From Exiguobacterium indicum HHS 31 (GTDB lineage Bacteria > Bacillota > Bacilli > Exiguobacteriales > Exiguobacteriaceae), in NCBI RefSeq assembly GCF_001939065.1, contig NZ_MPSZ01000001.1, positions 248,001 through 312,000 of the forward strand: DNA of 64,000 nucleotides, written 5' to 3'. Shown one piece after another: positions 7,995-18,475 of the stretch (its first letter is position 1; every line of letters begins with the position of its first letter). Both the position numbers and the translations under genes were made by a program. The notes under the pieces were generated by a model, which made no database searches, was not told the origin of the DNA, and saw only the letters and a list, made by a program, of their open reading frames with translations.

Positions 7995-8915
7995 GTGAGA
8001 TTCAGTGAAATGGTCGAGCAGGCAGCTCGACTCGAAGATTCCGTCGTTGCGATTGCAGCTGCGGATGACGAAGAAGTGATGGATGCTGTCGCATTAGCAA
8101 TTGAGAACGATTTAGCACGTTTTCATTTGTTCGGGGATGCGACACGGATTCAGCAGATGATTCAAAAACGAGCATTACGAGAGTCACAGTTCGTGATCAC
8201 GCACACTTCTACATCACAAGAAGCGGCAGAGCGTGCCGCTCATGCCGTTCGCAAAGGGGATGCGAGCGTCTTGATGAAAGGTCTTGTTCCGACAGCAACG
8301 TTCATGAAAGCTGTCTTGAACAAAGAAACGGGTCTGCGTTCAGGGAATGTCTTGTCGCATGTCGCCTTGTTCGAAGTACCGGGGCGTGAATCAGCAATCG
8401 GATTAACCGATGCAGCGATTCACATCCAACCGACACTCGAAGACAAAGTAAAGATCATCGAAAACGGTGTCTCCGCCTTACGAGCGCTTGGATACGGCTT
8501 ACCAAAAGTCGCAGTCTTAGCAGCTGTCGAAGTCGTCAATCCAACGATGCAGGCAACGATTGATGCCGCTCTGCTAACACAAATGAACCGACGTGGTCAA
8601 ATCAAGGATTGCCTTGTAGACGGACCACTCGCACTCGACAATGCCGTAAATCTCGTCGCTGCCCAGCAAAAAGGGCTAACGGGAGACGTAGCAGGTCAGG
8701 CGGATTTACTCGTCGTTCCGCAAATTGAAGTCGGAAACGTCATCTACAAATCACTCATGTATTTCGCACATGCCTCGGTTGCGGCGATTCTCGTCGGAGC
8801 GCGGGCGCCAGTCGTTTTGACCAGCCGTGCCGATACAGCAGAAGCAAAAATGTACTCACTAGCCTTTGCGCTATTAAATGCCCAACAGACGAAAAAAGTA
8901 AAACAAACAATCTGA
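7995..8915 (+). CDS. ptb: Phosphate butyryltransferase
   Basis: A 306-residue member of the phosphotransacetylase/phosphate butyryltransferase family, which converts butyryl- or branched acyl-CoA to the acyl-phosphate. Conserved segments include [23 protein letters not shown] and the C-terminal [24 protein letters not shown]. The start is GTG, preceded by GAGGGGGGAA. First gene of the sigma-54 operon; with buk it can form ATP and branched fatty acids from the acyl-CoAs made by Bkd. Confidence 0.94.
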   Translation: MRFSEMVEQAARLEDSVVAIAAADDEEVMDAVALAIENDLARFHLFGDATRIQQMIQKRALRESQFVITHTSTSQEAAERAAHAVRKGDASVLMKGLVPTATFMKAVLNKETGLRSGNVLSHVALFEVPGRESAIGLTDAAIHIQPTLEDKVKIIENGVSALRALGYGLPKVAVLAAVEVVNPTMQATIDAALLTQMNRRGQIKDCLVDGPLALDNAVNLVAAQQKGLTGDVAGQADLLVVPQIEVGNVIYKSLMYFAHASVAAILVGARAPVVLTSRADTAEAKMYSLAFALLNAQQTKKVKQTI

Positions 8916-8928
8916 GGAGGAACTTAAA

Positions 8929-10053
8929 ATGGTCGAAACAAACGTAGAGTCACGCTTCAGCATCTTTGAAACAATGGAGATGGAAGATTACGAACAAGTC
9001 GTTTTTTGCCACGATAAAGTATCAGGATTAAAAGCAATCATTGCGATTCATGACACGACACTCGGACCGGCACTCGGTGGACTTCGCATGTGGAACTATG
9101 CATCAGACGAAGAGGCATTGATTGATGCGCTCCGTTTATCAAAAGGAATGACGTATAAGAACGCAGCCGCTGGGTTGAACCTTGGTGGTGGTAAAGCGGT
9201 CATCATCGGCGATGCGAAGACACAAAAGTCAGAAGCACTCTTCCGGGCATTCGGACGTTACGTCCAGTCACTGAACGGTCGTTACATCACAGCAGAAGAT
9301 GTCAATACGACAGTTGCAGACATGGATTACATCCACATGGAGACAGATTTCGTTACTGGTGTCAGCCCAGCATTCGGATCAAGTGGTAACCCATCACCGG
9401 TTACGGCATACGGTGTCTATCGTGGAATGAAAGCAGCGGCAAAAGAAGTGTACGGAACAGATTCACTTGGTGGAAAAACGATTGCGATCCAAGGTGTCGG
9501 TAACGTTGCCTTTAATCTATGCCGTCATTTACATGAAGAAGGGGCGAAACTGATCGTCACAGACATCAATCAAGAAGCACTTCAACGTGCAGAAGAAGCA
9601 TTCGGTGCCTTGATCGTCGCACCAGAAGACATCTACAGTGTCGAAGCAGATATCTTCGCACCATGTGCCCTCGGTGCGACATTGAACGACGAGACGATTC
9701 CACAATTGAAAGTCAAGATCATCGCCGGTGCAGCAAATAACCAACTCAAAGAAGACCGTCACGGTGACATGCTCGAAGAACGCGATATTTTATACGTACC
9801 AGACTTCGTCATCAATGCTGGTGGTGTCATCAACGTTGCCGATGAACTCGATGGATACAACCGTGATCGTGCCATGAAAAAAGTTGAACTCGTCTACGAT
9901 GCGGTCACGAAAGTGTTCGAAATCGCAAAACGCGATCATTTACCGACATACCGTGCGGCTGAGAAAATGGCAGAAGAGCGTATCGCAACGATGCGCAGTG
10001 CCCGCAGCCAATTCTTGCGTCGTGATAAAAACATTCTAGGATCACGTGGCTGA
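8929..10053 (+). CDS. bcd: Leucine dehydrogenase (branched-chain amino acid dehydrogenase)
   Basis: A 374-residue NAD-dependent oxidative deaminase that turns leucine, valine and isoleucine into keto acids for the Bkd complex. The Glu/Leu/Phe/Val dehydrogenase domain has [12 protein letters not shown] and catalytic-lysine segment [14 protein letters not shown]; the Rossmann domain has QGVGNVA. GAGGAGG precedes the ATG. Second gene of the operon, 13 bp after ptb. Confidence 0.96.
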   Translation: MVETNVESRFSIFETMEMEDYEQVVFCHDKVSGLKAIIAIHDTTLGPALGGLRMWNYASDEEALIDALRLSKGMTYKNAAAGLNLGGGKAVIIGDAKTQKSEALFRAFGRYVQSLNGRYITAEDVNTTVADMDYIHMETDFVTGVSPAFGSSGNPSPVTAYGVYRGMKAAAKEVYGTDSLGGKTIAIQGVGNVAFNLCRHLHEEGAKLIVTDINQEALQRAEEAFGALIVAPEDIYSVEADIFAPCALGATLNDETIPQLKVKIIAGAANNQLKEDRHGDMLEERDILYVPDFVINAGGVINVADELDGYNRDRAMKKVELVYDAVTKVFEIAKRDHLPTYRAAEKMAEERIATMRSARSQFLRRDKNILGSRG

Positions 10054-10069
10054 TCAGAGGAGGATATCC

Positions 10070-11173
10070 ATGAGCGAACGTATTTTAACGATTAATCCCG
10101 GTTCGACGTCGACGAAGATCGGTATCTTCGAAGGGGCGAACCAGGTGTTCACGAAGACGTTACGCCATCCAGCGGAGGCGGTCGGAGGACCGCTTCCAGC
10201 GCAGCTGGAGATGCGTCGTCATGTGTTACTCGAAGTATTGTCTGAAGAGCAGATTGATTTGAAAGCGCTTACTGCAGTCGTGGGTCGCGGAGGACTACTC
10301 CGGCCGCTCGTCAGTGGTACGTATGCCGTCAATCGAGAAATGCGAGAAGACTTACTCAGCGGTATTTTTGGCGTCCATGCCTCGAATCTCGGCGGACTCC
10401 TCGCGGATGAGATTGCTCGGACACTCGATATCCCATCGTTCATCGTTGATCCAGTCGTCGTTGACGAACTCGAGCCGATTGCGCGGATTACAGGCTTACC
10501 TGAACTTGAACGAAAGAGTATTTTCCATGCTTTGAATCAAAAAGCTGTCGCGAAGCGGTACGCGAAGGAAATCGGGCGTCCCTATGAGGAACTGCGCCTG
10601 ATCATCGCACACATGGGCGGCGGGATTACGGTCGGTGCGCACCAAGAGGGGCGTGTCATCGATGTCAACAACGGGCTCGATGGAGAAGGACCGTTTTCGC
10701 CAGAACGCAGCGGATCGCTACCTATTGGTCAACTAGTAGAACTATGTTATAGTACCAAGTATAAACTTGAAGAGATGAAGCGTCTGGTCGTTGGGTCAGG
10801 CGGACTTGTCGCGCACTTGGGAACGTTTGACGCGATTGAGATCGAGCGCCGGATTGAAGAAGGCGATGAAAAAGCGGCATTGTTATATGACGCGATGGCG
10901 TACCGGATCGCAAAAGAGATCGCTGGTCAAAGTGCCGTCTTGTTCGGGCAGATCGACGCGATCATCCTAACAGGCGGACTTGCCTATAGTGATCGATTGA
11001 CGCGTGCGATCGAAGAACGCATCGTCCACCTCGGTCAAGTCGTACGTAGTCCTGGTGAAGATGAGTTGCAGGCGCTCGCAGAAGGAGTGTTGCGTGTCTT
11101 ACGTGGGGAAGAAGAAGTTAAGGAATATGGAGGCGAACCAACATGGCTAGAGAATTCGACGTCGTTGTCCTAG
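10070..11173 (+). CDS. buk: Butyrate kinase
   Basis: A 367-residue ASKHA-fold acyl kinase that transfers the phosphate of butyryl-type acyl-phosphates to ADP. The N-terminus [18 protein letters not shown] is the phosphate-1 motif, and [22 protein letters not shown] is the characteristic central segment. The ATG at 10070 is chosen because AGAGGAGG lies 6-7 nt upstream; an ATG at 10046 lacks such a site. Its end overlaps lpdV by 31 bp, consistent with coupling. Confidence 0.95.
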   Translation: MSERILTINPGSTSTKIGIFEGANQVFTKTLRHPAEAVGGPLPAQLEMRRHVLLEVLSEEQIDLKALTAVVGRGGLLRPLVSGTYAVNREMREDLLSGIFGVHASNLGGLLADEIARTLDIPSFIVDPVVVDELEPIARITGLPELERKSIFHALNQKAVAKRYAKEIGRPYEELRLIIAHMGGGITVGAHQEGRVIDVNNGLDGEGPFSPERSGSLPIGQLVELCYSTKYKLEEMKRLVVGSGGLVAHLGTFDAIEIERRIEEGDEKAALLYDAMAYRIAKEIAGQSAVLFGQIDAIILTGGLAYSDRLTRAIEERIVHLGQVVRSPGEDELQALAEGVLRVLRGEEEVKEYGGEPTWLENSTSLS

Positions 11174-12564
11174 GTGGCGGACCCGGTGGATATGTCGCCG
11201 CGATTCGTGCGGCACAAGCCGGGAAGTCGGTAGCAATCGTGGAACAAGGAAAATTAGGCGGGACATGCTTACATCGTGGCTGTATCCCATCTAAAGCCTT
11301 TTTGAAATCAGCAGCAGTCTATCAGACGGTCAAACACGCTGCTACATATGGCGTGGACGTACCGGAATCGTTTTTACGATTCGAACAGGTCAAACAACGG
11401 AAACAAGAGATCGTAGATGGATTAGAGGCAGGCATTCAGCATCTGATGAAAAAAGGAAAGATTGAAGTCTTTCATGGTCGGGGTTCGATTCTTGGACCAA
11501 GTATCTTTTCACCGATGCCGGGAACGATCAGCGTTGAGCCGGAAGAAGGCGAAGGCGAGTTGATCCTTCCGCGTCAATTGATCGTCGCGACAGGGTCGCG
11601 TCCACGTCCATTGAACGGACTCGCTTTTGATTCAGAGTATGTCCTCAGCTCGGATGATGCACTCGATATGGCAGATTTGCCAAAGTCGATCGTCATCATC
11701 GGTGGCGGCGTCATCGGTGTCGAATGGGCATCGATGTTGACGGATTTTGACGTCGCAGTAACGGTCGTCGAATTCAGCGACCGGATTTTACCGACGGAAG
11801 ATGCGGCAGTCAGTCGTGAAGTCGCCCGTCAATTGAAAAAGCGGGGCGTCAAGATTCATACCGGCGCAGCTGCACAAAGTGACACGTTCCGGATGTCAGA
11901 AGACGGTGTCTCGATCGCGATCGACCGTAATGGAGAACAAACGACGCTTGAAGCGGATAAATTGCTTGTCGCAATCGGTCGAATGGCGAATGTCGAAGGC
12001 ATTGGGATTGAAAACACGAATATCGTCGTCGAAAATGGCTTCATCCAAGTAGATGACCATTTCCGGACGAAGGATCAACATATCTATGCGATCGGGGATG
12101 TCATCGGTCGCTTACAACTGGCGCACGTCGCGTCAGCAGAAGGTGTCAAAGCGGTCGAGGCGATCGTCCATGGAACTACGACACCACTTGAATATGCGTT
12201 CGTGCCACGTTGTATCTACAGCGTACCGGAAGCGGCATCGGTCGGTTTGACGGAAGACGAAGCGAAACGTGCCGGAATGGACGTTAAGGTCGGAAGCTTC
12301 TCGTTCAACGGATTAGGGAAAGCGCGGATCGAAGGAGAGGCGGCAGGCTTCATCAAGCTCGTCTCCGATGCGAAGACAGATGATCTTGTCGGCGTTCACA
12401 TCGTCGGACCAAAAGCAACGGAACTGATCAGTGAAGGTGGATTAGCGCTCGTACTCAATGCAACGGCATGGGAAGTCGGACAGCTCGTGCATCCGCACCC
12501 GGCCTTGTCAGAAGCATTCGGTGAAGCAGCACTTGCAGTCGACGGACTCGCGGTTCACGCCTAA
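11143..12564 (+). CDS. lpdV: Dihydrolipoamide dehydrogenase (E3 of the Bkd complex)
   Basis: A 473-residue FAD flavoprotein that reoxidises the lipoyl groups of BkdB. It has the FAD site [17 protein letters not shown], the redox disulphide [13 protein letters not shown], an NAD site [15 protein letters not shown] and the C-terminal [13 protein letters not shown] with the catalytic His-Glu pair. GGAGG lies 9 nt before the ATG. Its place in the operon identifies it as the E3 dedicated to branched-chain keto acids. Confidence 0.95.
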   Translation: MAREFDVVVLGGGPGGYVAAIRAAQAGKSVAIVEQGKLGGTCLHRGCIPSKAFLKSAAVYQTVKHAATYGVDVPESFLRFEQVKQRKQEIVDGLEAGIQHLMKKGKIEVFHGRGSILGPSIFSPMPGTISVEPEEGEGELILPRQLIVATGSRPRPLNGLAFDSEYVLSSDDALDMADLPKSIVIIGGGVIGVEWASMLTDFDVAVTVVEFSDRILPTEDAAVSREVARQLKKRGVKIHTGAAAQSDTFRMSEDGVSIAIDRNGEQTTLEADKLLVAIGRMANVEGIGIENTNIVVENGFIQVDDHFRTKDQHIYAIGDVIGRLQLAHVASAEGVKAVEAIVHGTTTPLEYAFVPRCIYSVPEAASVGLTEDEAKRAGMDVKVGSFSFNGLGKARIEGEAAGFIKLVSDAKTDDLVGVHIVGPKATELISEGGLALVLNATAWEVGQLVHPHPALSEAFGEAALAVDGLAVHA

Positions 12565-12577
12565 GGAGGAATTACGG

Positions 12578-13591
12578 ATGGAAAAAATAGAATTCAAAGA
12601 ATTAGTAGAACTCGGATTAACGGAACAGGACGCGATTCAGATGTTCGAAACGATGGTCCGTGCGCGGAAGATCGACGAACGGATGTGGAAGTTGAACCGA
12701 GCGGGTAAAATTCCCTTCCTCGTCTCATGTCAAGGACAAGAAGCGGCTCAAGTCGGTGCAGCGTTCGCCCTTGAAAAAGGAACGGACTACATTTTGCCGT
12801 ATTACCGTGATTTAGGCGTCGTCTTACACTTCGGTCAAACGTCACGCGATATCATGCTGTCGGCATTCGCAAAGGCAGAAGATCCGAACTCAGGTGGTCG
12901 TCAAATGCCAGGACACTACGGTTCACGTGCCTTGAACATCGTCACGGGTTCAAGTCCGGTCACGACACAAGTCCCACATGCTGTCGGGATCGCACTTGCT
13001 GCGAAGATGCGTAAGGAACCACTCGTTGCTTACGTCTCGTTCGGAGAGGGCTCTTCAAACCAAGGAGACTTCCATGAAGGGGCGAACTTCGCCGGAATTC
13101 ATAAACTCCCGGTCATCTTGTTCTGTGAAAACAATAAATACGCGATTTCGACACCTCTCTCGAAACAGCTGTCGGCGAAACACGTCGCTGATCGGGCAAT
13201 CGGCTACGGAATGCCTGGCTATACGGTAGACGGCATCGATCCACTCGCTGTCTATAAGGTCGTTAAGGAAGCACGCGAGCGCGGATTACGGGGAGAAGGT
13301 CCGACCTTGATCGAAGTTGAAGTCGAACGCCTCGTGCCACACTCATCGGATGATGACGATAAATCGTACCGTTCTGCGGAAGAACTCGATGCCTTAAAAG
13401 CACGTGACGGGATCAAACTCTTCCGGGCGCGTCTGATTGAAATGGGCGTCCTGACGGAAGAATCAGCGACTGAAATCGAACAAGCGATGGAGAAAGAAGT
13501 CGACGAAGCAACGGCTTATGCGGAAGCAGCAGCTTACGATGCGCCAGAAAATGCATTACGTTACGTGTACGACGAGGAGGAAACGAAATGA
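12578..13591 (+). CDS. bkdAA: 2-oxoisovalerate dehydrogenase E1 alpha subunit
   Basis: A 337-residue thiamine-diphosphate enzyme subunit. Conserved features are the N-terminal MVRARKIDERMW, the ThDP motif region FGEGSSNQGDFHEGANFA, and the phosphorylation-loop-like RLVPHSSDDDDKSYRS. AAGGAGGA lies 7 nt before the ATG at 12578; a longer in-frame opening into lpdV is ignored. It overlaps bkdAB by 4 bp (ATGA). Confidence 0.95.
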   Translation: MEKIEFKELVELGLTEQDAIQMFETMVRARKIDERMWKLNRAGKIPFLVSCQGQEAAQVGAAFALEKGTDYILPYYRDLGVVLHFGQTSRDIMLSAFAKAEDPNSGGRQMPGHYGSRALNIVTGSSPVTTQVPHAVGIALAAKMRKEPLVAYVSFGEGSSNQGDFHEGANFAGIHKLPVILFCENNKYAISTPLSKQLSAKHVADRAIGYGMPGYTVDGIDPLAVYKVVKEARERGLRGEGPTLIEVEVERLVPHSSDDDDKSYRSAEELDALKARDGIKLFRARLIEMGVLTEESATEIEQAMEKEVDEATAYAEAAAYDAPENALRYVYDEEETK

Positions 13592-14571
13592 CAACGTTAA
13601 GTTTAATCGAAGCGATCAATAGTGCAATCAAAGAAGAGATGGAACGCGACGAGTCCGTCTTCATCCTCGGCGAAGACGTCGGTGTCCGTGGTGGTGTTTT
13701 CCGGGCAACCCAAGGATTGCTCGAACAATTCGGAGAAGAACGTGTCATCGATGCACCACTCGCTGAAAGTGCGATTGCCGGTGTCGGAATCGGAGCTGCG
13801 ATGTACGGCATGCGTCCGATTGCTGAAATGCAATTCGCTGACTTCATCATGCCAGCGGTCAACCAAATCGTCAGTGAAGCAGCGAAGATTCGGTACCGTT
13901 CGAACAATGACTGGACGTGTCCGATCGTCATCCGCGCACCGTTCGGCGGCGGAATTCACGGAGCACTTTACCATTCTCAGTCGGTCGAGGCGATGTTCAA
14001 CTCGACGCCTGGTCTGAAGATCGTCATCCCGTCTAATCCATATGACGCAAAAGGATTGCTAAAGGCAGCGATTCGTTCGAATGATCCGGTCTTGTTCTTT
14101 GAGCATAAACGTGGTTATCGCCTGTTGAAAGGGGATGTTCCGGAAGGCGATTATACCGTTGAAATCGGTAAAGCAGACGTAAAACGTGAGGGAGAAGACG
14201 TGACGATCATCACCTACGGTCTGTGTGTCCATATGGCACTCGAGGCAGCAACGCGCCTTGAAAAAGACGGAATCGATGTCCACATCCTTGACTTGCGGAC
14301 GGTGTATCCAATCGACCGCGAAGCAGTCGTCGAAGCGGCGAAAAAGACGGGGAAAGTCCTGCTCGTTACGGAAGATAATAAAGAAGGTAGCGTCATGAGT
14401 GAAGTGTCGGCAATCATTGCAGAAGAAGCATTGTTTGATCTCGATGCACCAATCGAACGACTCTGTGGTCCAGACGTACCAGCGATGCCATACGCTCCGA
14501 CAATGGAGAAGTTCTTCAACATCTCGAGTGAGAAAATCGAAGATAAAATCCGGACGTTGCACGCATACTAA
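13588..14571 (+). CDS. bkdAB: 2-oxoisovalerate dehydrogenase E1 beta subunit
   Basis: A 327-residue transketolase-like subunit that pairs with BkdAA. It has FILGEDVGVRGGVFRATQGL, the segment DAPLAESAIAGVGIGAAMYG, APFGGGIHGALYHSQSVE and LRTVYPIDREAVVEAAKKTG, all standard for E1 beta. It starts within the bkdAA stop, so translation is coupled. Confidence 0.96.
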   Translation: MTTLSLIEAINSAIKEEMERDESVFILGEDVGVRGGVFRATQGLLEQFGEERVIDAPLAESAIAGVGIGAAMYGMRPIAEMQFADFIMPAVNQIVSEAAKIRYRSNNDWTCPIVIRAPFGGGIHGALYHSQSVEAMFNSTPGLKIVIPSNPYDAKGLLKAAIRSNDPVLFFEHKRGYRLLKGDVPEGDYTVEIGKADVKREGEDVTIITYGLCVHMALEAATRLEKDGIDVHILDLRTVYPIDREAVVEAAKKTGKVLLVTEDNKEGSVMSEVSAIIAEEALFDLDAPIERLCGPDVPAMPYAPTMEKFFNISSEKIEDKIRTLHAY

Positions 14572-14585
14572 GGGGGAACTGATCG

Positions 14586-15854
14586 ATGAAGACTGAAACA
14601 CTTACGATGCCACAACTCGGAGAAAGCGTCACAGAAGGGACGATTTCGATGTGGCTCGTCAAACCGGGCGATACTGTCAAAAAATACGATCCGATTGCAG
14701 AAGTCATTACCGATAAGGTAACGGCAGAAGTCCCATCTTCGTTTGATGGTGTGATTGAAAAACTGCTTGCAGAAGAAGGCGATACGTTGCAAGTCGGTGA
14801 CGCGATCGTCACGATGCAAGTCAGCGGCGGATCAACGGAAGTCGCGGCGACCGAACAAGAAGTGCCGGCTGTCGAAGAGACGACGTCGGCTGATACATCG
14901 ATGAAAAAACGCTATTCACCAGCGGTCTTGAAATTATCAGGCGAACACGGCATTGATCTTGAACAAGTGACGGGTACAGGAGCGGGCGGCCGGATTACCC
15001 GGAAAGATCTCTTGAAATTGATCGAGTCTGGATCGATCCCGACACCACAAGCAACGGAACCAAAACCGGAAGCGCAAGCGGCTCCGGTAGCGCCTCCGGC
15101 AGAAGCACCACCCGCACCAAAACGTCCGGTCAGTGCACCACAACCGACGGAAACGGGCGACATCGAGATTCCGACTGCCGGTGTGCGTCAAGCGATCGCT
15201 TCGAACATGGTTCGCGCGAAACACGAAGCGCCACATGCTTGGTTGATGATCGAAGTCGATGTCACGAACTTGGTCGAAGCACGCAATCGTCATAAAGATG
15301 CGTTCTTCAAACAAGAAGGGGTCAAATTGACGTTCTTACCATTCTTCATGAAGGCGACAGTCGAAGGATTGAAGAAACATCCAATCATGAACTCGACATG
15401 GGCGGGAGATAAGATCATTCAAAAGAAAGCGATCAACCTATCACTTGCTGTCGCGACGCAGGACGCTCTGTTCGTACCAGTCGTCAAGAATGCGGATGAA
15501 CTAAGCATCAAGGGGATCGCACGCGCGATTGATGACTTCGGGAAACGGGCACAAGCCGGCACGTTGTCGTCTGCAGAGATGCAAGGCGGGACGTTTACGG
15601 TCAACAATACGGGCTCATTCGGTTCAATCCAATCAGCACCGATCCTTAACTTCCCGCAGGCGGCGATTCTATCCGTTGAATCAATCGTCAAACGTCCAGT
15701 TTGGGTGAACGGCATGTTTGCAGCACGCGACATGGTCAACCTCTGTATGTCGATCGACCACCGGGTGCTCGACGGACTCGTTGCCGGACAGTTCCTACAA
15801 ACTGTCAAACAAGCGCTCGAATCGATTGATCCGAACCAACTTTCCCTATATTGA
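14586..15854 (+). CDS. bkdB: Branched-chain keto acid dehydrogenase E2 (lipoyl acyltransferase)
   Basis: A 422-residue E2 core. Order: lipoyl domain (1-80, lipoylated K44 in ITDKVTAEVP), an acidic linker, the E3/E1-binding domain (about 108-145, YSPAVLKLSGEHGIDL), a Pro/Ala-rich linker, and the catalytic domain with the terminal active site SIDHRVLDG. It transfers branched acyl groups to CoA. Last gene of the sigma-54 operon. No clear intrinsic terminator separates it from the trp promoter 11 bp downstream, so some readthrough into the trp leader is possible. Confidence 0.95.
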   Translation: MKTETLTMPQLGESVTEGTISMWLVKPGDTVKKYDPIAEVITDKVTAEVPSSFDGVIEKLLAEEGDTLQVGDAIVTMQVSGGSTEVAATEQEVPAVEETTSADTSMKKRYSPAVLKLSGEHGIDLEQVTGTGAGGRITRKDLLKLIESGSIPTPQATEPKPEAQAAPVAPPAEAPPAPKRPVSAPQPTETGDIEIPTAGVRQAIASNMVRAKHEAPHAWLMIEVDVTNLVEARNRHKDAFFKQEGVKLTFLPFFMKATVEGLKKHPIMNSTWAGDKIIQKKAINLSLAVATQDALFVPVVKNADELSIKGIARAIDDFGKRAQAGTLSSAEMQGGTFTVNNTGSFGSIQSAPILNFPQAAILSVESIVKRPVWVNGMFAARDMVNLCMSIDHRVLDGLVAGQFLQTVKQALESIDPNQLSLY

Positions 15855-15864
15855 GTTTTTCCAG

Positions 15865-15893
15865 TTGACAGGGAAGAAGAAGCATCGTAATAT
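15865..15893 (+). promoter_or_regulatory. Sigma-A promoter of the trp operon
   Basis: A consensus TTGACA (15865-15870) and TAATAT (15888-15893) with a 17-bp spacer, starting 11 bp after bkdB. Predicted start near 15900, giving a leader of about 610 nt. Confidence 0.88.
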
Positions 15894-15929
15894 AAGAATC
15901 AATTCAACACACGATAGCAAAGACGAAGA

Positions 15930-16200
15930 GAAGTAACTTGTGAAACGATTCAAGAGAGCTGATGGGTGGTGCGAATCAGTATCGGGCAACAAGCGAATGG
16001 CCTTCTGAGCTTCAGACCGAATCCCTTCAATGGGTAGTAGGCTCTGACGGGTTCCTCCCGTTATCGGGGTCGACGAATCAGGACAACGGTCCGGTTCGTT
16101 TCAAAGGGGACGGTGTCAGCATCGTCAACGAAGGTGGTACCGCGGGTCTTCCCGTCCTTCATGTTCTACATGAATGGGCGAGAAGACCCTTTTCGTATAC
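15930..16200 (+). promoter_or_regulatory. T-box leader 1 (tRNA-Trp responsive)
   Basis: T-box riboswitch. AGAGAG starts at 15953, a UGG specifier follows GAA at 15998-16000, AGTAGG lies near 16035, the F-box-like CCCGTTATC near 16057, and the T-box AAGGTGGTACCGCGGGTC at 16131-16148. The terminator arm GGGTCTT...AAGACCC with TTTT ends near 16195. Uncharged tRNA-Trp should stabilise the antiterminator. The specifier was placed by comparison with glyQS-type leaders (GAA just 5' of the codon), not by folding. Confidence 0.92.
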
Positions 16201-16224
16201 AATCGAATCGAACAAATCGTAGAG

Positions 16225-16490
16225 TGAGTTAAGTAGCGAGACAACATCGGCGTTTCAGAGAGCGGAAGAATGGTGCGACTTCCGTACGGCGAGGTTTCGT
16301 GAATGGTCTCATGAGAGCGTGGCTGAACGAAGAAGTAGGTCGCGACGGATGCCCCCGTTATCGTAGGCTATGATGTCTCTTATTAAGACGCATCAGACAA
16401 AGTGGGAACGGTCAAACCGTTCCAATCGAGAGGTGGCACCGCGAGATAATCGTCCTCCATGCAGCATACGCTGTGTGGGGGACTTTTTTA
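16225..16490 (+). promoter_or_regulatory. T-box leader 2 (tRNA-Trp responsive)
   Basis: A second complete T-box in series: AGAGAG at 16257, GAA-TGG with the specifier at 16304-16306, AGTAGG, CCCCGTTATC, and the T-box GAGGTGGCACCGCGAGAT starting at 16429. The terminator (GTCCTCCATGCAGC paired with GCTGTGTGGGGGAC, then seven T) spans 16452-16490. Two in-series tRNA-Trp decisions should make the switch steeper. Tandem trp T-boxes are known from the Bacillus cereus group. Confidence 0.93.
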
Positions 16491-16511
16491 TATTCCAGGA
16501 GGCGAACAGGG

Positions 16512-17906
16512 ATGGTTCAGACAGACACACTTATCATCGAACAACTTGAACTAAACGGCGACGAGATGACGCCGATCATGATTTTTCAACAACTGAGCGG
16601 AACACAGAAATGTTTGCTTGAAAGTTCTGCGCATACGGATCAAGGACGGTATTCGATCATCGGTGTTGATCCGGTGGAGATGATTCGCGCAGAGGGACGG
16701 ACCGTGACGCGGGAACAGTTGACGACAGGTCGATTGACGCAGGAAACGGGTGATCCAGTACGACTGATGCAACAGATGATCCTCCGGGGTGGAGTTGAAG
16801 AAGACCTTCCGTTTTTAGCGGGTGGGATCGGATATGTCGGTTACGACATGATGCGCGCCTATGAAACGCTTGGTGATATTCCAGAGCGAACGAGGCAACT
16901 ACCGGACGCGCTACTCGCCGTATACGACCAAATCATCCTGTTCGATCATCTCGAACATCGTGTTCATTTGATTCAGACGTCGCTCGGTGGCATCACCGAT
17001 CGTGATGAATTACGTCAACGTCTAGCAGCCCGGAAAGCACAACTTGAGCAACCGCGAGAGCGAACGGACATCGAGCGTCCACTCCGGGATGTCGTCTATG
17101 AACCGTTAATGGATCAAGAGACGTTTGAAGGACTCGTCGAACAAGCGAAGAGACACATCCGCCAAGGCGACGTCTTCCAACTGGTTCTCTCGCAACGACT
17201 TGATGCGACGTTCTCAGGTGATCCGTTCCAATTTTATCGGAAGCTCCGCAAGGACAATCCGAGCCCTTATCTCTTCTATATCGACTTAGGCGAAGCAATC
17301 GTACTCGGGGCCTCCCCGGAAAGTTTGGTCCAAGTCAAAGGGAATCGCGTGACGACGAATCCGATTGCCGGTACACGCCGCCGGGGGAAGACGAAAGAGG
17401 AAGATGGACGGTTAGCAGAAGAGTTGCTGCACGACGAGAAGGAACGAGCGGAACATCGAATGCTTGTCGATCTTGGACGCAACGACTTAGGACGGATTTG
17501 CCAGATTGGTACCGTCGAGGTGACGCGATTCATGCAAATCGAGCGCTTCAAGAACGTCATGCACCTCGTTTCTGTCGTTGAAGGAACGTTAGCGGACGGA
17601 AAGACCGGCGCAGACGCACTCGTCTCTTGTTTACCGGCTGGGACGGTCACGGGAGCTCCGAAAATTCGAGCGATGCAGTTGATTGACCAGTATGAAGAGG
17701 TGAAACGAGAAGTATATGCCGGGGCGGTCGGCTATTTCGATGTTCGGGGGAATATGGATTTTGCCCTCGCTATCCGGACGATGGTGATCAAGGATGGTGT
17801 CGCTTCTGTTCAAGCAGGGGCTGGTATCGTTTACGATTCGATTCCACGCCTCGAGTACCAGGAGACGTTACACAAAGCGAAATCACTACTGGAGGTTTGG
17901 AAATGA
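16512..17906 (+). CDS. trpE: Anthranilate synthase component I
   Basis: A 464-residue chorismate-binding enzyme making anthranilate with TrpG. The N-terminal LLESS segment belongs to the tryptophan feedback site; the C-terminal catalytic part has PIAGTRRRGKTKEED, the DLGRNDLGRI signature and GTVTGAPKIRAMQLI. The ATG at 16512 has AGGAGG 9 nt upstream; an upstream in-frame ATG lies inside the leader terminator region and is rejected. It overlaps trpG by 4 bp. Confidence 0.96.
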   Translation: MVQTDTLIIEQLELNGDEMTPIMIFQQLSGTQKCLLESSAHTDQGRYSIIGVDPVEMIRAEGRTVTREQLTTGRLTQETGDPVRLMQQMILRGGVEEDLPFLAGGIGYVGYDMMRAYETLGDIPERTRQLPDALLAVYDQIILFDHLEHRVHLIQTSLGGITDRDELRQRLAARKAQLEQPRERTDIERPLRDVVYEPLMDQETFEGLVEQAKRHIRQGDVFQLVLSQRLDATFSGDPFQFYRKLRKDNPSPYLFYIDLGEAIVLGASPESLVQVKGNRVTTNPIAGTRRRGKTKEEDGRLAEELLHDEKERAEHRMLVDLGRNDLGRICQIGTVEVTRFMQIERFKNVMHLVSVVEGTLADGKTGADALVSCLPAGTVTGAPKIRAMQLIDQYEEVKREVYAGAVGYFDVRGNMDFALAIRTMVIKDGVASVQAGAGIVYDSIPRLEYQETLHKAKSLLEVWK

Positions 17907-18469
17907 TCATCCTAATTGATAATTATGATTCTTTTACCTATAACCTATACCAATACGCATCCGTTTATACGGACGTTCACGTCATTCGAAACGATGCGGT
18001 CAGCATCGAAGAACTACGCGAGATGAAACCAGACGGCATCATTCTCTCACCCGGTCCCGGTCGCCCGGCTGACGCTGGCATCTGCATCGATCTCATTCGT
18101 CAATTATCGGGTCGAGTACCGATTCTCGGTGTCTGTCTCGGACATCAGGCAATCGGCGAAGCATTCGGAGGACGCGTCGTCGAAGCACCGGTCATCATGC
18201 ACGGGAAGACATCGATGATTCGACAATCGGGACAACTCTTCGACGAAATGACGGAAACGTTAGAGGTCATGCGCTATCATTCGCTGATCGTCGCTCGAAA
18301 CGACTTACCGACGGAGCTCGTCATCACGGCAGAAACGGATGACCGGACAATCATGGCACTCGAGCACCGGACGCATCCGACGTTCGGAATCCAGTTCCAT
18401 CCGGAATCCGTCGGAACACCACAAGGACAGCAGATGATTGAACGATTCATTGAATTGACAAAGGAGTGA
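17903..18469 (+). CDS. trpG: Anthranilate synthase component II (glutamine amidotransferase)
   Basis: A 188-residue class I amidotransferase supplying ammonia to TrpE. It has DNYDSFTYNL at the N-terminus, the oxyanion segment LSPGPGRP, nucleophile Cys in GVCLGHQAIGEAFGG and catalytic His-Glu in FHPESVGTPQG. The ATG at 17903 overlaps the trpE stop (ATGA) and has GGAGG 7 nt upstream. In B. subtilis this gene sits in the folate operon; here it is in the trp operon, though it could still also serve as PabA. Confidence 0.94.
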   Translation: MIILIDNYDSFTYNLYQYASVYTDVHVIRNDAVSIEELREMKPDGIILSPGPGRPADAGICIDLIRQLSGRVPILGVCLGHQAIGEAFGGRVVEAPVIMHGKTSMIRQSGQLFDEMTETLEVMRYHSLIVARNDLPTELVITAETDDRTIMALEHRTHPTFGIQFHPESVGTPQGQQMIERFIELTKE

Positions 18470-18475
18470 CGAACG

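Noticed and set aside
14059..14601. Leftward frame of 180 codons over bkdAB
   Set aside because: Antisense shadow of a conserved E1 beta gene; Phe/Cys/Arg-rich translation resembles no protein.
15962..16222. Open frame of 86 codons in the trp leader
   Set aside because: It lies across the first T-box and its terminator; the RNA signatures explain the sequence.
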